A DNA stretch of 64,000 nucleotides from Prosthecobacter sp. (GCF_034366625.1 NZ_JAXMIH010000010.1:124001-188000), one strand, 5' to 3'. Positions 8,304-17,807 are shown, counted from the stretch's first letter. Program-made: numbers and translations. Notes: a model not told the origin generated them from the letters alone.

Positions 8304-9218
8304 TCACACCTCCGCCGGTTTCACCACGAGCATAGAACATGCGCTTTGCATCAGCACTCGCTCAACGGTGGAGCCTAACAGCAGGTAACGCAGATTTGTG
8401 CGGCCCAGCGCTCCGATGATGATGAGGTCCGCGCCCGCCTCACGCGCATGATCGGCGATGCCCCGGCCCGTTTTGCGGTCCTCGTGCAGAACTTCCAAGT
8501 GGGTGAGACCTTCGGCGCTGCTGTGGATGAATTCGTGCAAATGCGTCTGGAGCGCCGTGGTCAGTTCATCACGCGGAGCCAGTGTGGCATTGGTCATGCT
8601 CAGCCCGGACTCACCAAACGGTCCCATGACCGGCAGCATCGAGCCGGGGTCCGCCCAGACATGGAGAAAATCCACGCTGGCATGGTCTTGCAGCGCCAGC
8701 TCCCGCGTCAGGGCCAGCACGCGCTGCGCATGCTCGGAAAAATCAACACAGGCCACGATCTTTTGAAACGGCTGCGACTGATCCGCGCGCACCAGCAGCA
8801 CATGCGCCGCCGATTTACGTGCCAGCTTGCTGGACACGGAACCCGCGCCCACGGAGTTCTCACCCGCACCTGCGATGCCTGCCACCAGCAGGTCAGCGCC
8901 CAGCGATTTCGTGTGCTCCAGGATCTCATGCAGCGGCACACCAATGACCAGCGTGATCTCGTGGCCACTCGGAACGCTGGATTGCGCCAGCCAGTTCTCC
9001 AGTGCCTTTCTGCCGCCCTCCGTGGTTGATTGGGCGGCGGATTCGAATGCCTCACCACGTCGTTCCGCCATCGCAGCCAGGGCGTGGGCATCAATCACAT
9101 GCAGCACATGAAGCTTGCTCCCATGGACCTGTGCCAGACGGCTGGCCTGCTCCAACGCCGCGCGTGAACCGGTGGAAAAATCAACTGCGATGAGGATGGT
9201 TTTGAGAGAGGTGTTCAT
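8304..9218 (-). CDS. Tandem two-domain universal stress protein
   Basis: From the ATG at 9218 (MNTSLKTILIAVDFSTGSRAALEQ) the product is 304 residues with two USP domains. Domain 1 (1-150) is degenerate at the ATP loop (AGIAGAGENSVGAGSVSSKLA keeps the G-x2-G pattern). Domain 2 (about 150-304) ends with the intact loop GALGRTNLRYLLLGSTVERVLMQSACSMLVV. It is a close paralogue of the gene at 24763: the N-termini match nearly residue for residue (SRAALEQA, LHVLHV). It converges on the antiporter gene with only 6 bp between stops. Confidence 0.92.
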   Translation of the reverse strand: MNTSLKTILIAVDFSTGSRAALEQASRLAQVHGSKLHVLHVIDAHALAAMAERRGEAFESAAQSTTEGGRKALENWLAQSSVPSGHEITLVIGVPLHEILEHTKSLGADLLVAGIAGAGENSVGAGSVSSKLARKSAAHVLLVRADQSQPFQKIVACVDFSEHAQRVLALTRELALQDHASVDFLHVWADPGSMLPVMGPFGESGLSMTNATLAPRDELTTALQTHLHEFIHSSAEGLTHLEVLHEDRKTGRGIADHAREAGADLIIIGALGRTNLRYLLLGSTVERVLMQSACSMLVVKPAEV

Positions 9219-9240
9219 AAGAGGGAGATCGGTGTTGTCC

Positions 9241-9480
9241 TCACGTCCCCACCAGAGCGTGCTCGGCAATCAATTCCGTTTCAGCGGCCAGCCAATGCGT
9301 CAGGTCATGTCCGTCTGACGCCCCCTGATTTTGGAATTTGAGATAGGCTCTGTCGGCGATTTCATCCTCGGTGGGAGCAAAGGGCGTGATATTGTCATTC
9401 ATCGGCTCCGTGGCGTCCAAAGTCGCGGCAGTGGTGAAAGGCTTGGCTGCCTCGGTGTTGGACGCGGGATGAGGTGTCAT
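9241..9480 (-). CDS. DUF2934 domain protein
   Basis: This is a 79-residue protein. Residues about 38-75 (DEIADRAYLKFQNQGASDGHDLTHWLAAETEL) match the DUF2934 pattern, a short helical motif with a conserved A-Y-x3-E/Q-x4, G-x2-x-x-D-x-x-x-W-L-x-A-E core found in small proteins of unknown function, often beside stress genes. The N-terminus is Thr/Ala-rich; an internal Met (MNDNITPF, codon 27) could be the true start. It lies 22 bp upstream of the two-domain USP gene on the same strand, so the two probably form an operon. A second DUF2934 gene occurs at 40399. Confidence 0.7.
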   Translation of the reverse strand: MTPHPASNTEAAKPFTTAATLDATEPMNDNITPFAPTEDEIADRAYLKFQNQGASDGHDLTHWLAAETELIAEHALVGT

Positions 9481-9711
9481 AAGGACGCGATCATAAGGTT
9501 CCGATCTCGCGCTAGAAATGGGGTGTTATCCTACCCTCGGCATCCATCGCTTGCCACAGCCAGCATGGGTTCTGCCGCGCATGATCATCTCCATTCTTTT
9601 CCTGCTGGCTGGCGCGGCGCGGGCAGGATGGGCGTGGTGGTATTCGGCGCTGCTGATGCTTTAGATTCTCTTTCTTTGCATCTTGAGTACACTGGAAAAA
9701 TCCCCCTCACT

Positions 9712-10986
9712 ATGACTGCCAATCCTGCTGAAATCCTCGCAACGAGTCTGTTTGCCCTTGCGGTGCTGCACACCTTTTCGGTGAAGCGTTTCGCGCATTG
9801 GGCGCACAAGTATCCCAAAGGTTCCATTCAGGAAAACATGCTGCACTTCCTGGCGGAGACGGAGGTGGTCTTCGGCCTGTGGGCGGCGGCGTTGTTTGCG
9901 GGGATCGCGGCGCTCAAGGGGTCTGTGCATGACGCGGTCGTGTACATCGAGAGCCTGAACTTCACCGAGCCGAAATTCGTCCTCGTCGTCATGGTGGTGG
10001 CGGCCACGCGCCCGGTGGTGAAGCTGGCGGAGAGTTTTATCTCGTTCATTGCGCGTTTGCTGCCGATGACGGAAAGCCTGGCGTTTTACGGCGCGGCTTT
10101 GTCCGTCGGCAGCCTGCTGGGTTCGTTCATCACCGAGCCGGCGGCCATGACGCTGCTAGCGCTGGTGTTGAAGCGTCGTTATTTTGATCGTGGCATCAGT
10201 TTGAAGCTCGCTTACGCCACGCTGGGCCTGCTGTTTGTGAATGTGTCCATCGGCGGCACGCTCACACACTTCGCCGCACCACCGGTGCTCATGGTGGCGG
10301 CGAAGTGGGAGTGGGACACGCTGTTCATGCTCACGCACTTCGGCTGGCGGGCGGCGGCGAGCTGCTTCGTTTCCACGGCGCTGGTGGCCTTGGTGTTTCG
10401 CAAAGAACTTCAAGGCATCAAGCCCGCGCCGAATCCCAGCGCGGTCATCCCCATTTGGCTCACGCTTGCGCACCTCGGGTTCCTTGCCGCCGTGGTGGGC
10501 TTCGCGCATCACCCGGATGTGTTTTTCGGCGTGTTCATGATCTTCCTCGGCCTCGTCACCGCCACGCGGGAGTATCAGGACAATTTGAAGCTGCGTGAGG
10601 GCCTGCTCGTCGGCTTCTTCCTCGCCGGGCTCGTCACGCTCGGCTCCTTGCAGTCCTGGTGGCTCAAACCGCTGATCGAAGGCATGAACGGAGCCACCTT
10701 GTACTTTGGAGCCACCGGTCTGACCGCATTGACCGACAATGCCGCGCTCACTTATCTAGGTTCACTCGTCGAAGGCATCACGCCTGATTTGCAATACGCG
10801 CTCGTCGCCGGTGCGGTGACAGGTGGCGGCCTGACGGTGATCGCCAATGCGCCAAATCCTGCGGGGGTGGGCATCCTGCAAAACGCCAAGGCATTTGGTA
10901 ACGAGGGCATCAGCCCCCTGGGCTTGTTTGTCGGTGCCTTGCCACCAACTGCCATCGCGGTGGTTTTTTTCTGGTTAGTCGGCTGA
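9712..10986 (+). CDS. Putative Na+/H+ antiporter (NhaD-like, PF07399 type)
   Basis: The product is a 424-residue polytopic membrane protein from the ATG at 9712. The open frame extends further upstream, but those residues look untranslated. It starts MTANPAEILATSLFALAVLHTFSVKRFAHWA and has about twelve hydrophobic segments. The conserved core includes GSFITEPAAMTLLALVLKRRYF, NVSIGGTLTHFAAPPVLMVAAKW and GLTALTDNAALTYLGSLVEG, polar intramembrane stretches typical of the ion-transporter superfamily. It likely exchanges Na+ for H+ in pH or salt homeostasis. Its last 12 bp overlap the 3' end of the convergent CorC-like gene. The 230 bp upstream contain no obvious gene. Confidence 0.85.
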   Translation: MTANPAEILATSLFALAVLHTFSVKRFAHWAHKYPKGSIQENMLHFLAETEVVFGLWAAALFAGIAALKGSVHDAVVYIESLNFTEPKFVLVVMVVAATRPVVKLAESFISFIARLLPMTESLAFYGAALSVGSLLGSFITEPAAMTLLALVLKRRYFDRGISLKLAYATLGLLFVNVSIGGTLTHFAAPPVLMVAAKWEWDTLFMLTHFGWRAAASCFVSTALVALVFRKELQGIKPAPNPSAVIPIWLTLAHLGFLAAVVGFAHHPDVFFGVFMIFLGLVTATREYQDNLKLREGLLVGFFLAGLVTLGSLQSWWLKPLIEGMNGATLYFGATGLTALTDNAALTYLGSLVEGITPDLQYALVAGAVTGGGLTVIANAPNPAGVGILQNAKAFGNEGISPLGLFVGALPPTAIAVVFFWLVG

Positions 10987-12291
10987 TTCAGGCGCTGGCT
11001 CGGGCAGACGACGGATGCTGATTTTGTCGATGCGCTGACGGTCCATGTCGATGATCTCGATCTCGAACGCACCGACAGTGAATTTTTCCCCTTCGCGTGG
11101 CAGGCGCTCCAGATGCTGCATGATGAAGCCCGCCAGTGTCTGAAAGCTGTCCTCTTCCGCATTGGAGATGGTTTCAAAGCCTGGAATCGTCGTGTTGACG
11201 GCGTCGATCTCGGTCATGCCGTCTGCCAGCCACGATTGCGGGCCATTTTCACGAATCTGCGGTGTGCTGGGCGAGCCTGGGCGGTTCGTAAGGTCGCCGA
11301 CGATCTCCTCGGCGAGGTCTTCGATCGTTATCAGGCCGCGCACGATGCCGAATTCGTCTGTCACCGCCGCCGCGTGGTGGGAGGCCTTGCGCAACTCCTC
11401 CAGCAACGTCAACGCAGGCTGGTTGTCGGAGACAAACACCGGCTCGCGCATCAACTCGCTCACCTTTTGCTGTTGACCGCTCGCCACGGACAAAAACAAG
11501 GCGCGCAGCGAAACAAGGCCCACCACATGATCGCGCGTCTCGTCATAAACCGGGAACACCACCTGCCGCACGCCATCACTGAGCTGCTCCGCCGCGCTCG
11601 CCGCCGTGTCGTCGATGTGCAGGAAGATCACCTTCGGCTTCGGGCGCATGATTTCCTCCGCCCGCACATCCCGCAGATCGAAGACGCCCTCCACCATCGC
11701 GCTTTCCTGATGATGCACGTTGCCGGTGATGAGGCCTTCGCGTACCAGCACCTCCACCTCTGCCAGTGTCGGACCGCTCGGAGCCTCGGATTTGCCAAAC
11801 AACCGCATCAGCGTGCGCGTGCTCAGTTCCAGCACCCAGACGAGCGGACGACCGATGCGCGAGAGCCAGTTCATGGGCGCGGCCATGGCGCACGCGATGC
11901 CTTCTGCATTGCGCAGCGCGAGGCTTTTCGGCACCAATTCTCCGATGATGAGCGAGAGATAGGTGATGAAAGCCACGACAAGGCCAAACGCCACCTGCTC
12001 CGCGTGTTCGGCCAGCCACGGCACCGCTTTCAACCACGGCACGACATAACCGGAAAGACTCGCACCACCAAAGGCTCCCGCCAGCACACCGACCAGTGTG
12101 ATGCCGATCTGCACCGTACTGAGGAAGCGTTCTGGGTTCTGCGCCAACTGTAGTGCCAGTCGTGCGCCCTCACTGCCGCCATCCGCACGCTCTTGCAGGC
12201 GCGCCTTCTTCGCCGATACGATGGCGATCTCCGCCATGGCGAAGAGGCCGTTAAAAACGAGCAGCAGCAGGATGATGGCGAGTTCGGTCAT
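10975..12291 (-). CDS. CorC/HlyC-type membrane protein with CBS domains
   Basis: The 438-residue protein has the full layout of the hemolysin C/CNNM family. A DUF21 membrane domain (about 1-195) contains MAEIAIVSAKKARLQ and GITLVGVLAGAFGGASL. A CBS-domain pair (about 215-335) contains RPKPVIFLHIDD and DEFGIVRGLITIEDLAEEIVGDL. The C-terminal transporter-associated (CorC_HlyC) domain (about 350-430) contains GMTEIDAVN and GEKFTVGAFEIEIIDMDRQRIDKI. Members take part in Mg2+/Co2+ efflux or cation homeostasis. It is next to another cation pump (12337) on the same strand, 46 bp apart. Confidence 0.9.
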   Translation of the reverse strand: MTELAIILLLLVFNGLFAMAEIAIVSAKKARLQERADGGSEGARLALQLAQNPERFLSTVQIGITLVGVLAGAFGGASLSGYVVPWLKAVPWLAEHAEQVAFGLVVAFITYLSLIIGELVPKSLALRNAEGIACAMAAPMNWLSRIGRPLVWVLELSTRTLMRLFGKSEAPSGPTLAEVEVLVREGLITGNVHHQESAMVEGVFDLRDVRAEEIMRPKPKVIFLHIDDTAASAAEQLSDGVRQVVFPVYDETRDHVVGLVSLRALFLSVASGQQQKVSELMREPVFVSDNQPALTLLEELRKASHHAAAVTDEFGIVRGLITIEDLAEEIVGDLTNRPGSPSTPQIRENGPQSWLADGMTEIDAVNTTIPGFETISNAEEDSFQTLAGFIMQHLERLPREGEKFTVGAFEIEIIDMDRQRIDKISIRRLPEPAPESAD

Positions 12292-12336
12292 GAATATGTG
12301 CTGTTAGCCATGAATACGCTGCGGGGCAAGGCACGC

Positions 12337-15018
12337 TCAACTATTCGCCGCTCTTCGTGCAAACCACTTCCGAATCTCCTCCACCCACAGCACGCTGCTG
12401 CCGATGAGGCCGAGGAGGAAGATGTCGGCCAGCGGGATGGGGACGGTGTGGAAGACATGGTTGAGCGTGTCGGTGTAGATGACGAGCAGGTGGAGCAGAT
12501 TGCCGAGCACGAGGCCGCCGACGAGCCAGAGGTTCTTGAAGACATCGAGGCTGAGCGTGGATTTGAGCGCGCTGCGGCAGTTGAGAACATTAAACCACTG
12601 GCTGATGGCCACGAGTGTGAAGGTCTCCGTTTGCACGAGTTCAAACGGCGCGCCGCTGGCCATGCTCCACATGAAAAAGCCGAAGATGGCAACGACGGAG
12701 GTGGTGACCATGAGCAGCAGGCGGTTGAACATCGGCCGTGTGATAAGCGCCTCGCCAGACGGCGTGGGCTTCCGGCGCATTTCATCGCCTTCCAGGCCTT
12801 CCATGATGAGGTTCACGGTGACGGTGCCTTCGGTGACGATGTTGATCCACAGGATCTGCACGGCGGCCAAGGGCAGGGGATAGCCGCACAGCAGCGCCAG
12901 CAGCAGCACGAGAACTTCGTCAATAGACGTGGCGAACAGGAACAGTACCACCTTCTTGAGGTTCTGATACACGAGCCGGCCTTCTTCGACGGCTTTGACG
13001 ATGGTGGCGAAGTTGTCATCAGTGATGACGATCTTGGCCGCGCCCTTCGCCACTTCCGTGCCGGTGATGCCCATCGCCACGCCGACATCGGCGGTGGCAA
13101 GAGCGGGCGCGTCGTTCACGCCATCACCGGTCATGGCGACAACCTGTTTCTGCGATTGGAAGGCCTCGACGATGCGCAACTTCTGCGCCGGATGCACGCG
13201 GGCGAAGACGGAGATGCGGTCCAAACTCGCGCGCAGGTCGGGTTCGGACATGGCTTCGAGTTCCGCGCCATCCACGGCGATGTCACCGGGCCTGGCGATG
13301 CCCAGTGCGGTCGCAATCGCAAGTCCGGTGGCTTTGTGATCGCCCGTGACCATCACGGGCCGGATTCCCGCGACGAGGCATTCCTCAACAGCGGCTTTGG
13401 CCTCTTCGCGTGGCGGGTCCATCTGCCCCAGCAGGCCGAGGAAGCGCAGACGACCACGATACGGCTCAAAGCCCGCCGCTTCATCGAGCACGGCGTCATT
13501 CACCTCGGCCACGGCCAGCACACGCAATGCCTGCGCGGCGAGATCGGTGGCGGTTTGATGTGTTTTGGCCAGATCGAGGGTCGAGGGATCGCAGAGGTCG
13601 AGCAGCATCTCCGGTGCGCCTTTGAAAACGATGCGCCCGCTCGCGTTGTGACCATTCTGCGTCGCCATCATCTTCGTGGTGGCATCAAACGGAATCTCTG
13701 CGCGGCGTGGTGACTGATGGCGCAGTGTTTCCGGTTCCACCCTGCCCTTAAGCGCGACGGTGAGCAGCGCGGACTCGGTGGGATCACCCAGCGCACGCCA
13801 GCGTGTGTCAGCAGCATCGGGCGGCACGAGTTGGGCATCGTTGCAGAGCACCACGGCCTCCAGCAGCGACTTCACGGCGGCGTCATTGGGCGCGTTGAGT
13901 TCTTTGCCATCGACATTGAGCCTGCCTTCCGGCGAATAACCGGCACCTGTAACTTTGACGCAGCGCGCATCGGGCAGGATGAGCGTGGTGACGGTCATCT
14001 CATTCTTCGTGAGCGTGCCCGTTTTGTCGCTGCAAATGATGCTCGTCGAGCCCAGCGTCTCCACCGCCGCGAGACGCCGCACGATGGCACCGCGCCGTGC
14101 CATGCGCTGCATGCCCACCGCAAGCGCGATGGTCATCGCGACTGGCAGACCTTCGGGCACCATCGAAACCATCTGGCTGATCGCCACCATGAATATCTCC
14201 ACAAACGGCAGGCCGCGTAGCAGTCCGAACGCGATGATCACGCCAAACAACACGATGGACGCCACCACCAGCCATTGCCCAAACTGATGCAGCCGCAGTT
14301 CCAGCGGCGTCTTCGGGTCCGTGGCCGTCGAGGTGAGCTTGGCGATCTTGCCGACCTCCGTTTGCAATCCGGTGGCGACGATCACTGCTCGTCCACGCCC
14401 AGCCGTGAGGTGCGTGCCGGAGTAGATCATGTTTTTGCGATCGCCGAGGCCCGAGTCCTCCGGCAGCGCCCCGGTATGCTTTAAAACGGGCAGAGATTCG
14501 CCTGTCAGCGCGGCTTCAGTGGCCTCCAGCGCCGCCGCTTCGAGCAGACGTGCATCCGCGCTGACCGCATCTCCCGCAGCGAGCAAAACAACGTCTCCGG
14601 ACACCACATCGCGTGCTTCAATGATGGACTCGGTGCCATCCCGCACCACGCGCACTTTGAGCGATGACATCTTGCGCAGCGCCTCCATCGAATGCTCCGC
14701 CCGGCCTTCCTGCAGCGCACCGATGACCGCATTCACCAGCACCACGACGAGAATGACGAACGCATCATTGGAATGCCCCATCGCAAACGCGATCACTGCT
14801 GCGACGAACAGGATGTAGATGAGCGGGCTGGCAAACTGCGCCGCAAACACCTTCCACATCGGCTTGTGCGCGGCCTCGGGCAGTTCGTTCGGGCCGTGTT
14901 GTTCGAAGCGTGAGGCGGCCTCGGCGGCGGTCAAACCGGAGCGGGCGTCGCTTTGCAGGTTTTTCAGTGCAGTTTCGGGAATCTCAGCGTGCCAGTTGAG
15001 AGGGGGGGGGGCAGGCAT
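12337..15018 (-). CDS. Cation-transporting P-type ATPase (P2-type, Ca2+-ATPase-like)
   Basis: From the ATG at 15018 (MPAPPPLNW) the product is 893 residues. All P-type landmarks are present: an N-terminal cation-ATPase domain (LKNLQSDARSGLTAAEAASR), actuator ALTGESLPV, transmembrane MVPEGLPVAM, phosphorylation site CSDKTGTLTKNEMTVT, hinge MVTGDHKATGLAIA and MTGDGVNDAPALATADVGVAMG. The layout (six C-terminal helices, no heavy-metal domain) is that of P2A/P2B pumps, so Ca2+, or possibly Mn2+ or Na+, is the likely substrate. A run of ten C residues in codons 3-6 follows the start codon. With the neighbouring CaCA, Na+/H+ and CorC-like genes it makes a cation-homeostasis group. Confidence 0.92.
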   Translation of the reverse strand: MPAPPPLNWHAEIPETALKNLQSDARSGLTAAEAASRFEQHGPNELPEAAHKPMWKVFAAQFASPLIYILFVAAVIAFAMGHSNDAFVILVVVLVNAVIGALQEGRAEHSMEALRKMSSLKVRVVRDGTESIIEARDVVSGDVVLLAAGDAVSADARLLEAAALEATEAALTGESLPVLKHTGALPEDSGLGDRKNMIYSGTHLTAGRGRAVIVATGLQTEVGKIAKLTSTATDPKTPLELRLHQFGQWLVVASIVLFGVIIAFGLLRGLPFVEIFMVAISQMVSMVPEGLPVAMTIALAVGMQRMARRGAIVRRLAAVETLGSTSIICSDKTGTLTKNEMTVTTLILPDARCVKVTGAGYSPEGRLNVDGKELNAPNDAAVKSLLEAVVLCNDAQLVPPDAADTRWRALGDPTESALLTVALKGRVEPETLRHQSPRRAEIPFDATTKMMATQNGHNASGRIVFKGAPEMLLDLCDPSTLDLAKTHQTATDLAAQALRVLAVAEVNDAVLDEAAGFEPYRGRLRFLGLLGQMDPPREEAKAAVEECLVAGIRPVMVTGDHKATGLAIATALGIARPGDIAVDGAELEAMSEPDLRASLDRISVFARVHPAQKLRIVEAFQSQKQVVAMTGDGVNDAPALATADVGVAMGITGTEVAKGAAKIVITDDNFATIVKAVEEGRLVYQNLKKVVLFLFATSIDEVLVLLLALLCGYPLPLAAVQILWINIVTEGTVTVNLIMEGLEGDEMRRKPTPSGEALITRPMFNRLLLMVTTSVVAIFGFFMWSMASGAPFELVQTETFTLVAISQWFNVLNCRSALKSTLSLDVFKNLWLVGGLVLGNLLHLLVIYTDTLNHVFHTVPIPLADIFLLGLIGSSVLWVEEIRKWFARRAANS

Positions 15019-15131
15019 GGAAGGATGGTAGGACACATGCCATACGTCTGCCATGCCATGTTTGTGCCGCTCTTGTTCGTGGCGCAGTTTTTCGTTTGTT
15101 CTGAGCGGACTGCCGTTAGGATGCTGATCAT

Positions 15132-16532
15132 ATGAGTGCCCTGTACAGAGATGGTGCGGTAAGGCAGCGTCTCATCGAGTTTCTCGGTGGCGACTCGCTT
15201 GACCACGCCACAGCGGTGTATCTGACGCATTCGGATGGATTCACCTTTGACCGCAGGGAACTGCGTCCGCCAGCGGAGCTGGACTGGTTTCTGGAGCGTG
15301 ATCTGGACATTGCCCGGTCACTGGCGGATTCACAGTCCTGCCTGCTGCATCTGGACGTCGAGTATGTGAACTTTGATTCACCCGCCGAGGCGTTTGTGGA
15401 TCCATGGCGCTGCTTTGACCTGCAGGAGCCGGTGGTGCGGGTGATCGAGTCGCTGCTGCTGGAGTGGGGCATCCGCCCGCTGCACCTGATCACCGGGCAG
15501 GGGCATCACTTTGTGTGGCGTGTCAGCCGTGAGAGTGCGGTGGCGGCACGCCTCCGCAGCCTGTCTCCAGCGCCGGAACTGACTCGCCGGTGCATGGAAC
15601 GGCTGCCGCCCATCCTCACCGGGCACATCGGGGCAGGCGATCAGGATCTCTTCGCGTCGGTGGCGCTGCTGATCGAGTTTGTGGCGCACAGCATCAAGGA
15701 AAAGGCCGCCTCACAGTGCATCCTGCCGGTGGAGATCACCGCCGTGCACGTGGGGCCGTGCGTGACGGCGCGGCGTGAGATGATCTCCATCGACATCTCG
15801 GAGTATGGCGATCCGCTGCACGCGCGGATGATTCGCATGCCCTTCACGAATTATCGCAAACCTTGGGTGACCGGGCTGGTGAGCCATTTCCATCTGGAGG
15901 AAGAAATTCCCGCCATGGTTTCCATTCCGTTGCACGAAATGGACTTTCGGCAGGCCCTGAAGGCCCGGCAGGTGGATGAGGATGTGCTGGATCTGGCGCG
16001 ACGAGCGTGTGTGCGCATCCCATTGCAGGAAGCGGGCACCGAGCGCCTGCTGGATCACTACCTGGCCTCGCGGTTGCGCCGGTTTCATGAGTTTTATTAT
16101 TCAACGCAGCATGATCCACAGGAGCGCTGGCCGGAAACGTACGATCACACACCTCTGGACGTGCTGCCACACTGTGTGAGACATCTGCTCGAATGGCCCA
16201 ACGATCTGCTGCTGAAGCCGGCCGGCATGCAGTTGGTGACGCGCTGCATGCTCGCGCAGGGCTGGCATCCACGGCACATCGCCGGCCTGATCCGGTCGAA
16301 GTTCGAGAACCCGGCGCATGCCTGGGGCATCCGCTGGGATGACTATGAGGCCGGCACCCGCGCTGATTTTTACACACGCCTGTTCGCCGGCCTTCACTTC
16401 ACCGGGCTGGACCGCCTGGTGGATTTCAACTGCACCTCCACCCAGGAAAAAGGCTTCTGCCATCCACCCGCAGAGGGATTCTGTGAGCTGGAAACATCAC
16501 GAACCCAACTGCTTTCCAATCTGCCCTCATGA
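15132..16532 (+). CDS. Unrecognised protein with archaeo-eukaryotic primase-like motifs
   Basis: The 466-residue protein has no signal peptide or membrane segment. Three short segments have the spacing and character of archaeo-eukaryotic primase (AEP) active-site motifs: LLHLDVEYVNFD near residue 75 (h-h-h-D-h-E, metal site), LITGQGHHFVWRV near 120 (G-x-G-x-H, nucleotide-binding), and EMISIDISEYGDPLHARMIR followed by MPFTNYRKP near 215-245 (h-D-h, then R-x-P-x-x-x-x-K). There is no helicase domain. The rest (250-466) is mainly helical and unrecognised. The AEP reading is an inference from motifs only. Its stop overlaps the start of the next gene (ATGA), so the two are translationally coupled. 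Confidence 0.6.
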   Translation: MSALYRDGAVRQRLIEFLGGDSLDHATAVYLTHSDGFTFDRRELRPPAELDWFLERDLDIARSLADSQSCLLHLDVEYVNFDSPAEAFVDPWRCFDLQEPVVRVIESLLLEWGIRPLHLITGQGHHFVWRVSRESAVAARLRSLSPAPELTRRCMERLPPILTGHIGAGDQDLFASVALLIEFVAHSIKEKAASQCILPVEITAVHVGPCVTARREMISIDISEYGDPLHARMIRMPFTNYRKPWVTGLVSHFHLEEEIPAMVSIPLHEMDFRQALKARQVDEDVLDLARRACVRIPLQEAGTERLLDHYLASRLRRFHEFYYSTQHDPQERWPETYDHTPLDVLPHCVRHLLEWPNDLLLKPAGMQLVTRCMLAQGWHPRHIAGLIRSKFENPAHAWGIRWDDYEAGTRADFYTRLFAGLHFTGLDRLVDFNCTSTQEKGFCHPPAEGFCELETSRTQLLSNLPS

Positions 16533-17365
16533 ACGACTGGCCCATCGCCCTCTCAACCGGCTGTTTTTACAGCCGCAGCATTTTTGACATTCTGGAGCCT
16601 GTGCGCGACGCGGGATTTCGCCAGATTGAAATCTGCTCCTTTCCGAAGCATCTCGACTTTCACAACCAAGATGAAGTCCTGCGTGCCGCAGAGCGCCTGC
16701 GCGCCCTGCAACTGGATCCGGTGTCGTTCCATGCGCCGTTTGCCGACAGGATCGACATCACGGCGTTGAACGAGACAACACGGGAGGCGGCTGTGCAGGA
16801 ACTGCTGCGCGCCTGTGAAGCCGCGGCCCTGCTCGGCTGCGAGCATGTCGTCCTGCATCCGGGACCGGAACGTGAGGGGCGCCCCCCGGAGGCGGAATTC
16901 CTGCAGCACATGCATCATGCCGCCGCCTCTCTCAATCGTGTGGCGGCGCGTTGCTGCGAACTGGGCGTCCATCTCCTGCTGGAGAACATGCTCGCGCATC
17001 TGATGTTCGGCCATGTGCGGGAAATGATGTATCTGCTGGGCGAGATCACCGTCTGCGACGTGGGCACCTGTCTGGACACCGGGCACGCGCACCTGGCACG
17101 GGAGATGGCGCTGGTGATTCAGAAGCTCTCCGGCCATCTCAAGATGGTTCACATCAATGACAACTGCGGCGACTGGGATGCCCATCTGCCGCCTGGTGAG
17201 GGCACCATCGACTGGCCCTGGGTCATCCGTGAACTGCGCCACCATCACTTTCACGGTGTTTTGGTGCTGGAACTTCATGGTGGCGGGCAGGACACTGTGG
17301 AGTCGATGCTCGCGCGCGCCGTGCGTGGCCGTGATTACCTCAATCGTGTGGGTGGAGCTGTCTGA
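16529..17365 (+). CDS. TIM-barrel sugar isomerase / endonuclease IV-like protein
   Basis: The 278-residue protein belongs to the xylose isomerase-like TIM-barrel (AP_endonuc_2) superfamily. Expected metal-ligand segments occur in order: VSFHAPF (about 67-73), HVVLHPGPE (about 107), HLLLENM (about 150), CLDTGHAH (about 182-190), KMVHINDNCGDWDAHLPPGEGTIDW (about 205-230, split by loops) and VLVLELHGGG (about 245). The family includes sugar epimerases and isomerases and the DNA repair enzyme endonuclease IV, so it could act on sugars or abasic DNA; sequence alone does not decide. It starts inside the stop codon of the primase-like gene, which makes a shared job likely. Confidence 0.85.
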   Translation: MNDWPIALSTGCFYSRSIFDILEPVRDAGFRQIEICSFPKHLDFHNQDEVLRAAERLRALQLDPVSFHAPFADRIDITALNETTREAAVQELLRACEAAALLGCEHVVLHPGPEREGRPPEAEFLQHMHHAAASLNRVAARCCELGVHLLLENMLAHLMFGHVREMMYLLGEITVCDVGTCLDTGHAHLAREMALVIQKLSGHLKMVHINDNCGDWDAHLPPGEGTIDWPWVIRELRHHHFHGVLVLELHGGGQDTVESMLARAVRGRDYLNRVGGAV

Positions 17366-17428
17366 ACAACATCACCGTGAGATGACGAGTGCTCCAGCTA
17401 TCAACCGCTGCGGCAGGCTGCACGTTTC

Positions 17429-17698
17429 TTAGAGTCCGGGACAGTCGTCGTTCCAGTCGGCGGCAGCGAGTTCTGATCCTGCGGTGAAGCCTTCCAAATT
17501 CCAGCGCAGTCGTCCGTCCGGCGCAACGCAGGGCGGCAGTGCATGCGGATAGTAGAGCGTATGAAGGCCCGCCATCTGGCCATAGCTCAGGTGCCCGCCT
17601 TCCACCACGGTGCCGCACACCTGCTGCAACAGACACTGGCCCGTACCCACCCAAGGACAGGGAAGCGAGCAATCTTGTTTGGAGGTGCCATGGTTCAT
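17429..17698 (-). CDS. Small Cys-containing hypothetical protein
   Basis: A possible 89-residue protein, MNHGTSKQDCSLPCPW onward, with six cysteines (C-x3-C-x6-C-x5-C in the first 30 residues, then two near the C-terminus). It has aromatic residues and a Gly-rich middle (EGGHLSYGQMAGLHTLYYP), composition that looks more like protein than a shadow frame. It lies downstream of the lon/kinase gene series on the same strand, 109 bp past the kinase stop. No family was recognised; it may be secreted or metal-binding, or not a gene at all. Confidence 0.35.
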   Translation of the reverse strand: MNHGTSKQDCSLPCPWVGTGQCLLQQVCGTVVEGGHLSYGQMAGLHTLYYPHALPPCVAPDGRLRWNLEGFTAGSELAAADWNDDCPGL

Positions 17699-17807
17699 GC
17701 ATTCATCGCGTTACCGAACTGCTGGGGGCTCGTAGATGTTGCTTTTTAGAGGAGGTTGCCCTGCGTGTCTATCCGAGGAAATGCGCGATAGATGCTACTG
17801 GAATCCA

